Program-made: the position numbers and the translations under genes
Notes under the pieces: generated by a model
Database searches by the model: none
The model's input: the letters and a program-made list of their open reading frames with translations, nothing else
Told to the model about the DNA's origin: nothing
IMG/VR virus record: IMGVR_UViG_3300021356_000086
Coordinates: 1 to 32,812 of that record
Direction: 5' to 3' (one strand)
Length of the DNA stretch: 32,812 nucleotides
From: a virus
Shown here: positions 6,737-13,902 of the stretch, in pieces
Layout of the letters: every line of letters starts with the position of its first letter
Position numbering within the stretch: the first letter of the stretch is position 1

Positions 6737-7531
6737 CTAACTTTCTTTTGCAAAAGAAATGTCCCAAGTTTGCTTACCTAAGACACCATCTTCTGTCAAC
6801 CCAAATTCTTTCTGGATTTCCAGAACTTTTCCTTTAGCCTGATTACCAAACCACCCGTCAGCTGTTATACCAACTTGCTTTTGCCAATCTTTAAGTTTTT
6901 CGTCAAAAATCATTGGCGATTGTTTTTTGTATAATTTATCAGGCCATTTAGGAAAATCTTTAGAAAAATCAAATATTTCAGTTTTTTTCTTTTCATCAAT
7001 AGGACTATAAGAAATTACAGGCTCACTTCCTGATACGGTTTTAAATTCTTGTCCTTCTATGTAGTCAAAATCTATATATCTTACTAATACTTTTTCGCCA
7101 CTAAGTATTGCATCTCTTATCATCGGGTAAACGGTCTTATACGCATTTACGGACGATCCCACAAACCCGTCACTTTGCACAAGATTACTTGTTTGTGAAT
7201 TTCCTAAAATTAAACAACCGCTGGTCGATTCATCTGTATTCCCCGTGTGCCAAAGTATATACTCGAATCCCGGGACATTGTTGACATAGATCATGCCACG
7301 ATGCCAATCAGCACCATACTTGGAGGTATAACGCGAATGAAAGCCACCTTCGCTACGAAGTGTTAGTGTGTATGTCCCTGCGGGAATACGCGTTTCATGT
7401 TTTATCTTCTCGGCTCGAAATTCATCTTCAACGGTATAGCAAAGAAACTTGCGTTTGTTGTCTGTGACATCAAATAAAATACCACTTGTTGAATCTTCTT
7501 GTGAGCTGATTCTTAGGACTTCTAATTTCAT
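6737..7531 (-). CDS. Endolysin: DUF5675 domain plus peptidoglycan-binding domain
   Basis: Residues 1 to about 150 match DUF5675: opening MKLEVLRISS, the ETRIPAGTYTLTLR strand, then WHTGNTDESTSGCLILG with H95 and C106, an arrangement recalling the H ... S-x-G-C active site of YkuD-type enzymes. After a linker, residues about 205-264 form a PG_binding_1 repeat pair (WQKQVGITADGWFGNQ and EFGLTEDGVLGKQTWD). The protein probably cuts or modifies peptidoglycan during lysis. It has no signal peptide, so it needs the neighbouring holin. DUF5675 activity is not established to my knowledge, so the lysin role rests on the cell-wall-binding domain and neighbours. Confidence 0.78.
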   Translation of the reverse strand: MKLEVLRISSQEDSTSGILFDVTDNKRKFLCYTVEDEFRAEKIKHETRIPAGTYTLTLRSEGGFHSRYTSKYGADWHRGMIYVNNVPGFEYILWHTGNTDESTSGCLILGNSQTSNLVQSDGFVGSSVNAYKTVYPMIRDAILSGEKVLVRYIDFDYIEGQEFKTVSGSEPVISYSPIDEKKKTEIFDFSKDFPKWPDKLYKKQSPMIFDEKLKDWQKQVGITADGWFGNQAKGKVLEIQKEFGLTEDGVLGKQTWDISFAKES

Positions 7532-7567
7532 ACATGACTATATTAAATGACAAGAAGTTGGTTTCAG
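7532..7567 (-). promoter_or_regulatory. Possible near-leaderless promoter of the lysis genes
   Basis: TAATAT at 7540-7545 lies eight bases before the endolysin ATG, and CTGAAA at 7562-7567 lies 16 bases further upstream. No ribosome site precedes this ATG, unlike most genes here. A transcript starting at or close to the ATG would explain both facts, and leaderless mRNAs are common in Actinobacteria. Both boxes match consensus at only four of six bases. Confidence 0.25.
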
Positions 7568-7571
7568 GTAT

Positions 7572-8813
7572 TTAACAGTTGTTTGGAAAAAATGTTTGAT
7601 CTTTTACAAAATAAGTGTCACTTTTAGCACTAATAGTAAAGCAAACCTGTGCAGGTCCCGAGTCGTCACCTGTCATATCTTTAAACCACTTAGAGCCACC
7701 GTCCATAGACGGTGCTTGTAAAAACCAACGGCCACGATTTGGGTGCATAAAGTAGTGATGAAAATGACCCCATACAAGTAGATCTGCGTCTCCTACAGGT
7801 GTTCTACCCATACATTGTCCTGCAAACCATTTAATACCTTTATCAAATGCAAACCTACCAGATTTTACTGAAACTCCGGAACGAAATTGGTGTCCGTGAG
7901 CAAAACCCACAATTTTACCTGATATATCAACGGTTGCTGATAATTCGTCTTCCGGTATATAAAATTTAACATGACCAAATGCTTTAGGGTTTTGTTCAAG
8001 TATCTCTTGTACTTGTTCAACAACCGCGACATCATGGTTGTCCGCAAAGTCTGTATAAGTTTTTCCGTTGTTTCTGTTTTCTCCGTGATTTCCGGCTATT
8101 GCACATACAACTACATTTTTAAATAATGGCGACCACTCTGTTAAAGCTTTTACCATTATTCTACGAGCAACCTTAACCTGATCACGAAGATTCAGCTCGC
8201 CACCCCACTCTTGAGTCGGGTAATGCCCACTACAATTTTCGATAATATCACCTAAAGATAATATGTATAAGTTTTGGATTTTCCTACCATTTTTGCGTTG
8301 TGTTTCTACATAATCAACAAAGTCAGGTATCATTTGATTTAATCTTTCTACAATACCTTTTGTACCATCTCCATCCGGCTTGCCTAACTGCCAATCACTC
8401 CAACAAAAGACAATGCTATCGTCTGTGCTTGTTTGTAGCTTTTTAGGTTTCTTTGCTTTCTTTACTTCTTTTAGCAAAGCGTCGTAGTCAGGATCGTTAG
8501 GGTTTACTTTCCCACGAGATTGTATTCGTGCTTTGTAATAAAATAGTCGTTTCCCACCATCGACCATAGAATCCCAACTACGAACTTCTACCGGCTCTAT
8601 AACCTCGTATTTCTTTGGATCAAGCTCAAGTTGTTCTAATATATCGTCAAAGACTTTTATATTACTATCTTCTTGAGGTTGCGAAGTTATTTCACCCTTA
8701 CTCCCTTTGAGCCTATAACCCGGCTCAAAACCTTTAGGATGTACATTTTTAGATTTTCTTTTAGCGTTTGTTAAATCGCTTTTATTTTTATTATATTCGT
8801 CAAGACTTGACAT
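7572..8813 (-). CDS. Calcineurin-like metallophosphoesterase
   Basis: The 413-aa protein has a basic, low-complexity N-terminal part (1-130) and a metallophosphoesterase domain with all core motifs: SDWQLG (D140, Q142, replacing the usual D-x-H), GDIIE (D189), GNHGE (241-245), HGH (306-308) and GHFHH (349-353). Such enzymes bind two metal ions and cut phosphoesters. Phage members are annotated as phosphoesterases or as DNA-repair exonuclease-like, with unknown substrate. It overlaps the HTH gene upstream by 14 nt, and both proteins begin MSSL(D/E)EY, suggesting a shared N-terminal interaction motif. A role in DNA processing or packaging is a guess. Confidence 0.85.
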   Translation of the reverse strand: MSSLDEYNKNKSDLTNAKRKSKNVHPKGFEPGYRLKGSKGEITSQPQEDSNIKVFDDILEQLELDPKKYEVIEPVEVRSWDSMVDGGKRLFYYKARIQSRGKVNPNDPDYDALLKEVKKAKKPKKLQTSTDDSIVFCWSDWQLGKPDGDGTKGIVERLNQMIPDFVDYVETQRKNGRKIQNLYILSLGDIIENCSGHYPTQEWGGELNLRDQVKVARRIMVKALTEWSPLFKNVVVCAIAGNHGENRNNGKTYTDFADNHDVAVVEQVQEILEQNPKAFGHVKFYIPEDELSATVDISGKIVGFAHGHQFRSGVSVKSGRFAFDKGIKWFAGQCMGRTPVGDADLLVWGHFHHYFMHPNRGRWFLQAPSMDGGSKWFKDMTGDDSGPAQVCFTISAKSDTYFVKDQTFFPNNC

Positions 8814-9036
8814 ATTGTTCCATAGTATTTCTCAAAGCTGTTCTTATAGAGTCTATGGACAAAGGACAATTTTTCTCTTCAATTAACCATTTTGCTGCTG
8901 TTTGTGCGGGTACACCTTTTAATTTTACGCCCTCACAAGCTTCTATCCACGCAGCCCTGTTAGACTCGTTTTGCTCTCGCCACGCCGTTGATCTTCTTGT
9001 GGGTTGAGATGATGCATACTCTTCTAAAGAAGACAA
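8800..9036 (-). CDS. Small helix-turn-helix-like protein
   Basis: This 78-aa protein starts MSSLEEYASSQPTRRS, the same opening as the metallophosphoesterase that follows it. The rest is helical, with GVPAQTAAKWLIEEKNCPLSIDSIRTALRN resembling a helix-turn-helix in which SIDSIRTALRN is the recognition helix. Small HTH proteins directly before a phosphoesterase are a recurring pair in actinophages as I recall them. It may bind phage DNA or guide the phosphoesterase. Confidence 0.6.
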   Translation of the reverse strand: MSSLEEYASSQPTRRSTAWREQNESNRAAWIEACEGVKLKGVPAQTAAKWLIEEKNCPLSIDSIRTALRNTMEQYVKS

Positions 9037-9038
9037 AA

Positions 9039-9272
9039 TTATTCCTCTTCTGCTTGAGTTGGTGCTGTTTTTTGTGCGCCAATATCATTTAACACTTGAT
9101 TTAAAGCATTGTTTTGTACTTTTAGCTCACTATTTCTCAACTCAAGATTAGCTATTTTATTAGCAGTATCTTGCACTATTTCTTTATATGTTTTGTTTTC
9201 TGCTAACAAACGATTAACTAAGTCCGCTGTTTGTTCAGGGGATAGTTCTTGTTGTTGTTCTGGATTAGCCAT
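9039..9272 (-). CDS. 77-aa coiled-coil protein
   Basis: The protein begins MANPEQQQELSPEQTADLVN and continues as a long helix with heptad-spaced Leu and Ile (NKIANLELRNSELKVQNN), ending in an acidic tail. No family is recognised. AAAGG precedes the ATG. It follows the only sizeable gap in this part of the operon, so it may be the first gene of a short HTH-phosphoesterase unit. Confidence 0.6.
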   Translation of the reverse strand: MANPEQQQELSPEQTADLVNRLLAENKTYKEIVQDTANKIANLELRNSELKVQNNALNQVLNDIGAQKTAPTQAEEE

Positions 9273-9342
9273 ACCTTACCTTTCAACTATTTATACATCA
9301 GTATATTCATTATTATATACACTCAAGAAGACATTTTCTTGA
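9273..9342 (-). promoter_or_regulatory. Intergenic gap with hairpin and possible -10 box
   Basis: A perfect seven-base inverted repeat (TCAAGAA at 9323-9329, TTCTTGA at 9336-9342) begins just after the stop of the small upstream gene. On the minus strand it is followed by TATAAT at 9312-9317, about 40 bases before the ATG at 9272. There is no recognisable -35 box, since that place is taken by the hairpin, which could be an operator or the end of the upstream transcript. Confidence 0.3.
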
Positions 9343-9343
9343 T

Positions 9344-9493
9344 TTATGAAGAAGTTTTTTTAGATTCCTCTTTACCGTAAATTTCGTTAAATGGTTGGTC
9401 ACTAAGGGGTTGATCTACAATACTTCTTGGTGATCTGTCCGTTATTTTGCTTTTTTTAAGCAAATCATATTCTAAGTTGTAGTTATTTACCAT
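9344..9493 (-). CDS. 49-aa hypothetical protein
   Basis: ATG 9493 lies six bases after the ferredoxin stop and the frame ends at TAA 9344. The protein (MVNNYNLEYDLLKKSK..., then PRSIVDQPLSDQPFNEIYGK) is hydrophilic and has no recognisable domain. AGAG is a weak ribosome site, and coupling to the ferredoxin gene is likely. It closes the modification island. Confidence 0.5.
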   Translation of the reverse strand: MVNNYNLEYDLLKKSKITDRSPRSIVDQPLSDQPFNEIYGKEESKKTSS

Positions 9494-9499
9494 AATACT

Positions 9500-9763
9500 C
9501 TATGGTACTATAAAAATACATTCTCCCGGGCATTCCTCTGCTGCTTCGGTCACTAAATCCTCTTGACCTTTAGGTACTCGTGCTAACCCCTCTGCACCCT
9601 GATCGTTGTTGTGTATTTCGCTAAAAATTTTTAATTCACCAAAATTACCAACTACTTCTTGAACATAAGCTAAACCGTCATTTTGCATAACAAAAACATC
9701 AGGTGCTATTTCAGCGCAAAGTCCGTCACCTGTGCAAAGATCTTGATCTATCCATACTTTCAT
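9500..9763 (-). CDS. [3Fe-4S] ferredoxin, actinobacterial style
   Basis: The 87-aa protein starts MKVWIDQDLCTGDGLCAEIAP and ends AAEECPGECIFIVP. C10 and C16 flank Asp13 where a [4Fe-4S] ferredoxin has its second cysteine, and C78 sits in the closing C-P motif, so a [3Fe-4S] cluster (or an Asp-ligated [4Fe-4S]) is expected. C82 is an extra cysteine. Relatives in Actinobacteria pass electrons to oxygenases such as cytochrome P450. No P450 or reductase gene is in this window, so it would rely on a host reductase. It overlaps the upstream DUF6065-like gene by 4 nt, placing it in the same translational unit as the oxygenase-like genes. Confidence 0.88.
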   Translation of the reverse strand: MKVWIDQDLCTGDGLCAEIAPDVFVMQNDGLAYVQEVVGNFGELKIFSEIHNNDQGAEGLARVPKGQEDLVTEAAEECPGECIFIVP

Positions 9764-10506
9764 TGAAACCTATTCTTGTTAATCTGTCTGTACCCACCTG
9801 TCATTTTACTTCTTAATTTAAAACTTTCGTCCCTTATAGCGTGATCGTGTTTTTCATCCCACTTACTAATTACAAGATTCTTTTTTTCTCTTTTAAAAGG
9901 TATTACATGTAAAAACGGCATACCTCTTTTAATTAATCTTTCACCCTCACTATGCCATACGCTAGGAAAATTTACTTGATGGAAAGTGTCTGTTTCTACA
10001 ACACCCGGAAACAAAGTAAAATCTTTATTAGGGTGTAGTTGCGGTTGTAAAAATAGTGTTGACCAACCCGGTGGTGTCCAAAAAAACCACGGGCTAGTAA
10101 ACTTTACAGCTCTACGATAATCATTTCTTTCAAAAGGATATGTGCTGAATTGTTGCTCGTCATGAAACTCTAAAGTACTTCCTATTCCATTGTCGTCACT
10201 AAAATTAGTTTCAAAATGGAAAGTTTCACCTACTCTTTGTATTAACATATCACACCAAAAAGGAATAATATAACCCTCCGTAAAGTAATCAACAACAGCA
10301 GGACACTTCTTTATCGTATGCAAATTCAAATCTTTTATAAGAGAACTCATAATAGGAAATGGTTTGTGATTGTCTTGTTGAAGATCTAAAGGTAGTTTTT
10401 TAAACCACTCCGGTATCATTTGACTTGCAGGTACAGGTGGTGCTATGTCGGGTAAGGCAGGTATAATACTTGCAAACTCTATATTATTTTTTTTTACCCA
10501 CCTCAT
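9760..10506 (-). CDS. DUF6065-like protein (copy A)
   Basis: This 248-aa protein shares an ordered set of motifs with two others here: IPEWFKKLP, KKCPAVVDYFTEGYIIPFW (66-84), SPWFFWTPPGWS (138-149), PGVVETDTFHQVNFPSVWH (167-185) and GMPFLHVIPFKR (195-206). The 'TPPGW ... ETD ... P-x-x-x-x-x-P' order resembles DUF6065, a family of unknown function that probably forms a beta sandwich. The ETDxxH pair and H185 could bind a metal, but that is inference. It lies between a 2OG-Fe(II) oxygenase-like gene and the ferredoxin gene with 4-nt overlaps on both sides, so the products are probably needed in balance. Confidence 0.6.
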   Translation of the reverse strand: MRWVKKNNIEFASIIPALPDIAPPVPASQMIPEWFKKLPLDLQQDNHKPFPIMSSLIKDLNLHTIKKCPAVVDYFTEGYIIPFWCDMLIQRVGETFHFETNFSDDNGIGSTLEFHDEQQFSTYPFERNDYRRAVKFTSPWFFWTPPGWSTLFLQPQLHPNKDFTLFPGVVETDTFHQVNFPSVWHSEGERLIKRGMPFLHVIPFKREKKNLVISKWDEKHDHAIRDESFKLRSKMTGGYRQINKNRFQ

Positions 10507-11009
10507 TTTTCACCTGTAAAAAACCAATGTTCCGGCTCAACAAAATGAAAAAACGCAGCCCCTACACCATTGTTATCTACATTTGGAAAAGGCGGTCGCC
10601 AATGTTCTTGATCTTCCCCGTAAAATGCTAAGGCTTGATTTGGTTTCAAAATATATTCTCGACCTTCTACAATTAAAGGCCAATCCGTATCACTATACAA
10701 ATGTAAATCTATTGTATATGTACAAGCATTGTTGTCTTTGTGTTTTACTAATTCAGCAAGCTCACCCTCATAATGACAGGCTAAAGCATAGCTAGGTAAT
10801 AGAGTAGGGGATTGGAACACATCTCTAGCAACCGCTACTGATCTGTTAAAGTACGGCATAATCGCACGCCATAAATCACTACTACAACCATACCTACCAA
10901 AAAATTCGTTGTATTCAAAGTTTTTGTAATTTCTTTTTACTAGTCCAACAAGTCGATCAAAAATATCTTGTGGGAATAGTTCTTCAATTAGTATTTCTTT
11001 TCTTTCCAT
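10503..11009 (-). CDS. 2OG-Fe(II) oxygenase-like protein, short type (copy A)
   Basis: The 168-aa protein has the jelly-roll iron motif H90-x-D92 (in VKHKDNNACTYTI) and a distal H136 (GEDQEHWR), the facial triad of Fe(II)/2-oxoglutarate dioxygenases. It aligns with the product of 13343..13900 along its whole length (LLP, HKD, YSD, W, VEGRE, A-F/Y, H). The usual Arg or Lys that binds 2-oxoglutarate 10-12 residues after the distal His is not evident in GVGAAFFHFV, so another residue may do this or the activity may differ. Substrate unknown; protein or nucleotide hydroxylation are possible. It overlaps neighbours by 4 and 22 nt. Confidence 0.65.
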   Translation of the reverse strand: MERKEILIEELFPQDIFDRLVGLVKRNYKNFEYNEFFGRYGCSSDLWRAIMPYFNRSVAVARDVFQSPTLLPSYALACHYEGELAELVKHKDNNACTYTIDLHLYSDTDWPLIVEGREYILKPNQALAFYGEDQEHWRPPFPNVDNNGVGAAFFHFVEPEHWFFTGEK

Positions 11010-11818
11010 AATTTCTGTTTCTTTGGTACTAGTCTTCTTGGTCTTCTACTTAAAGCTTCGGGATATAATTGATTAGTATCTCTACGATTAACTGAGGATT
11101 GACTAATCAAATTCCATTGTTTACTAAACTCCTCGTTCCACGGTACATATTCTAGCTTCACCGGTTTAGAAAATAATAAATTAAACATAATTACATCGTG
11201 ATTTAGTAAACACTCTTCACGATCAAGATCAACCCACTCAAAAGCCCAAGATAAACCTCTAGACCAAGAGTGTATAGGCATAAATCCGGGTATTGTACTA
11301 ATAGGTAAATCTTTACCCACATTTCTATCACTAGGTAGTACATCCATCCATACTTCCGGATCGTCACAAAATAACATAACCGGCATAGATATTTGCATAG
11401 TAGGTACTCCCGGTCTAGCCCAACCTTCTTTTTCTTCAACAATAAGCTGATTAAAAGGTCCGTGGTGTTTTACATTACCGTAAAAATGTGCGTTAAAATC
11501 AAAACCACCGTATCTATCTACATCGTCAGCCAACTCATTTTTTCTCATTTTGATTTTTACATAACTATATGGAAAGTTAACTTCATATAATCTATTTCTC
11601 ATAAATTGTGTAGATACACAACCATTAGGGGCTTTTACAAACTTTTTAGGTAGTTCATAATTAACTGAGGGTAAAGCATTACTTTCCTCATTTTCTAATT
11701 GACCCCATTGTAAATTAGGTACGGGTACTGTGTATGCAACCCTAGGTGCGCTTCTGCTTATATCTTTCATAGGCTTTGACCATATATCAGTAATTCTAGG
11801 TATTGGACATTTACTCAT
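10988..11818 (-). CDS. Divergent DUF6065-like protein (copy B)
   Basis: The 276-aa protein is placed among the DUF6065-like genes and shows a related but divergent order of motifs: GWARPGVPTMQISMPVMLF in the place of TPPGWS, IPGFMPIHSWSRGLSWAFEW in the place of the VETD segment, and KPVKLEYVPW in the place of PFLHVIPFKR. The ETD and its His are not kept. The N-terminal 90 residues are Pro-rich and unlike the other copies, and the last 30 are basic. It may be an inactive or re-purposed member, perhaps a partner of the complete copies. Relationship by motif order only. Confidence 0.45.
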   Translation of the reverse strand: MSKCPIPRITDIWSKPMKDISRSAPRVAYTVPVPNLQWGQLENEESNALPSVNYELPKKFVKAPNGCVSTQFMRNRLYEVNFPYSYVKIKMRKNELADDVDRYGGFDFNAHFYGNVKHHGPFNQLIVEEKEGWARPGVPTMQISMPVMLFCDDPEVWMDVLPSDRNVGKDLPISTIPGFMPIHSWSRGLSWAFEWVDLDREECLLNHDVIMFNLLFSKPVKLEYVPWNEEFSKQWNLISQSSVNRRDTNQLYPEALSRRPRRLVPKKQKLWKEKKY

Positions 11819-12629
11819 CTATAACCCCCTCTTCTTTCCATATCTTTTTATTTTGTTGCGTAAGCCAACGGTAAAAACCGTTTTGTCTTGTTCTTTCCGC
11901 AGACCTGCTTTTTGAGTAATAAACTTTGTCTAAATCATCCATATCTCTACTTTCGTAGTCTTTTAAATCAAAACCACTTCTCTTGTAGGGTATTACTTGT
12001 ATTAGAGGCGTACCCTGTCTAAATGTTTTTTCACCAACTCCGTGATATATAAAAGGTATATTCATTTGATGATAAGAGTCAGTTTCTACAAGACTAGGCA
12101 TAATTTCTATTTCCCAAATACGATGATACCACGGCTGAGTTATGATAACTGACCAACCCGGTGGTGTCACTATATCCCACGGATTTGTAAATTTTAATGC
12201 TGTGTTAAAACTTGTAGGTTGAAAAGGCATATTACCTATGGACGCGGGATCGTGATATGTAATAGTTTCATTGTAAGCGTGCTTGTTGTACCAATTAAAT
12301 CCTGTTTGCTTATTATGACTAATTTTAAGATCAAGCCATAAAGGTATAATATATCCCGCCGTCATCATATCTTTTACAGTAGGACATTTTTTTAAAGAAT
12401 TATCTTTGTAAGGAACTGTATTCCAACTATCGTCGTCTTCTCTTAACTCTGTCCACTCTCTTTGTAAATGTTTGTACCAAGCAGGTATAAACTCTTTAGC
12501 AGGACGAGGTGGAGCTAGATCAACATATTCAGGATCACCTGTAAGGAATAAGATTTTATCGTCGCCAACTTTATGTTTTTTGACTTCTAAAAATCTACTA
12601 TATTCTTTTCGTTCCCACCATTTAGCCAT
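11811..12629 (-). CDS. DUF6065-like protein (copy C)
   Basis: The 272-aa protein carries the full motif set of copy A: FIPAWYKHL, KKCPTVKDMMTAGYIIPLW (80-98), NPWDIVTPPGWS (149-160), LVETDSYHQMNIPFIYH (180-196) and GTPLIQVIPYKR (206-217). The basic first 20 residues and C-terminal 50 residues differ from copy A. It overlaps its neighbours by 8 and 1 nt. Two complete and one divergent copy in one operon, plus another complete copy beside a tail fibre at 31577, suggest each serves a different structural protein or step. Confidence 0.6.
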   Translation of the reverse strand: MAKWWERKEYSRFLEVKKHKVGDDKILFLTGDPEYVDLAPPRPAKEFIPAWYKHLQREWTELREDDDSWNTVPYKDNSLKKCPTVKDMMTAGYIIPLWLDLKISHNKQTGFNWYNKHAYNETITYHDPASIGNMPFQPTSFNTALKFTNPWDIVTPPGWSVIITQPWYHRIWEIEIMPSLVETDSYHQMNIPFIYHGVGEKTFRQGTPLIQVIPYKRSGFDLKDYESRDMDDLDKVYYSKSRSAERTRQNGFYRWLTQQNKKIWKEEGVIDE

Positions 12630-13342
12630 TATTCCATCAACACCATTGCTTGTTCTACTATTTTTAAATTGTCGTCTGGAAAATCACCTGTATATTGATT
12701 TCTTAAAGATATAGCATTTGTATCTTTATCCCAATGGATTATTTTATAAGTTGTAAAAGGTTGTGCTTTCAAATCGTCAATTTTGTCGTCTATATTATCC
12801 ATAAGATCGGGTGTCCAACTAATAATGACTTTCATATCGGGATTGTCTGCAATAGTATCTACACAACCGTCAAGAACATCTAATTCACTACCGTTTGTAG
12901 TTATTACTAGTAGATCAAGATCTGTTAAATCTAAGCTATCTACTGTAATTACCTCAACTGCTTGTTCACCCTCACCAAAATCAACATCTAGTTTTGCACC
13001 AGACTTGTTATTGTCAAAGTAGTGCATTGTACCGCTATAACTTGTACTCGCACAAGCTTTATTTATGTTTGTAGCACTTGAGCAATTTGTTTCTAAATCT
13101 GTAAATCTTGAAGTTATTGGCTCAACATTTATTACTTCTTTACCATTTGAAGTAAGCACTTTACTTGCTACTCCTACTCCTGCACCAACAAATAATGCTT
13201 TGTCAATATTTGCAATGTTTTCATTTACATAAAATTCTAAAGACGGATCAAGTGTAAGCCTGTTATTCATTAATAGTTGTTCAGCCCTATCACCTGCGTC
13301 GTATTCTATTGATTCCCCCACACTTAAATCTATTTCTACCAT
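12629..13342 (-). CDS. FkbM-like SAM-dependent methyltransferase
   Basis: In this 237-aa protein ALFVGAGVGVASKVL (49-63) is the SAM-binding glycine loop, INVEPITSRFTDLETN provides the acidic residue ending strand 2 (E74, followed by P), and VITVDSLDLTDLDLLVITTNGSELDVLDG matches the typical FkbM segment 'tLD-l... DllKiD-x-x-G-x-E-x-x-v-L-x-G'. The Lys-Ile-Asp of FkbM enzymes is Ile-Thr-Thr here, a notable change. FkbM proteins O-methylate sugars and small molecules, so methylation of a sugar placed by the window's glycosyltransferases is possible but unproven. A virion structural role for a degenerate copy is the alternative. The acidic composition is marked. Confidence 0.6.
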   Translation of the reverse strand: MVEIDLSVGESIEYDAGDRAEQLLMNNRLTLDPSLEFYVNENIANIDKALFVGAGVGVASKVLTSNGKEVINVEPITSRFTDLETNCSSATNINKACASTSYSGTMHYFDNNKSGAKLDVDFGEGEQAVEVITVDSLDLTDLDLLVITTNGSELDVLDGCVDTIADNPDMKVIISWTPDLMDNIDDKIDDLKAQPFTTYKIIHWDKDTNAISLRNQYTGDFPDDNLKIVEQAMVLME

Positions 13343-13900
13343 TTAGTACCAATCTTTCTTAATTTCTGTATAGTGACGACCGGACGGAAACACCGGCTCA
13401 CCACCACTAAATTCACCTAAAACAAAGTGGTAGTTGTCTGGTCGTGCATAATTAAAGTATAGCGCAACAGTCACTCCTCCCGGATTTCGTAATCGACCGT
13501 GATCTGTTTGTTGCCCTTCATAAGCTAAAGCCTCTTCGTCTGCTAATACTATTTCCCTACCATTTACATTCATATTCCAACCGCTCTCACTGTAGTAGTT
13601 GTACATAATTGTAAACTCAACAGGATCTGTATCTTTATGCACAGGATAGTTTGCATTAGTTTCATACCAATTTAAAGTAGCAAAGGTAGGAAGTAAATTG
13701 GGAACATCAAAGACTTCTCTTGCTTTGTCAATACTAAATATATGGTACATATCGAGTTCGGGACAAGTCTTTTTCATCATACCTGTTTCGTGTCTTTCCC
13801 AAGTTTGATCGTCATAATAAGGCGACTCATTGTCTAACCAATGTCGCATTTCTTCTACTTGATTTCCCTTAAATAAATCTGTGATGATTATTGCATCCAT
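13343..13900 (-). CDS. 2OG-Fe(II) oxygenase-like protein, short type (copy B)
   Basis: With the start at ATG 13900 the protein has 185 residues (MDAIIITDLFKG...). It carries H88-x-D90 (YPVHKDTDPVEFTI) and distal H134 (GQQTDHGR), and is the clear paralogue of the product of 10503..11009. I prefer 13900 because AGAGG lies six bases upstream. The ATG at 13906, which overlaps the previous stop as ATGA, has that site directly against it. As in the paralogue, no obvious 2-oxoglutarate-binding Arg or Lys follows the distal His at the usual place. Its C-terminal 30 residues (GGEPVFPSGRHYTEIKKDWY) are absent from the paralogue. Confidence 0.65.
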   Translation of the reverse strand: MDAIIITDLFKGNQVEEMRHWLDNESPYYDDQTWERHETGMMKKTCPELDMYHIFSIDKAREVFDVPNLLPTFATLNWYETNANYPVHKDTDPVEFTIMYNYYSESGWNMNVNGREIVLADEEALAYEGQQTDHGRLRNPGGVTVALYFNYARPDNYHFVLGEFSGGEPVFPSGRHYTEIKKDWY

Positions 13901-13902
13901 TT

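Noticed and set aside
9344-9493. Gap after the ferredoxin gene as non-coding
   Set aside because: A 49-codon frame fills it with normal start-stop spacing, so I listed it as a gene with moderate confidence.
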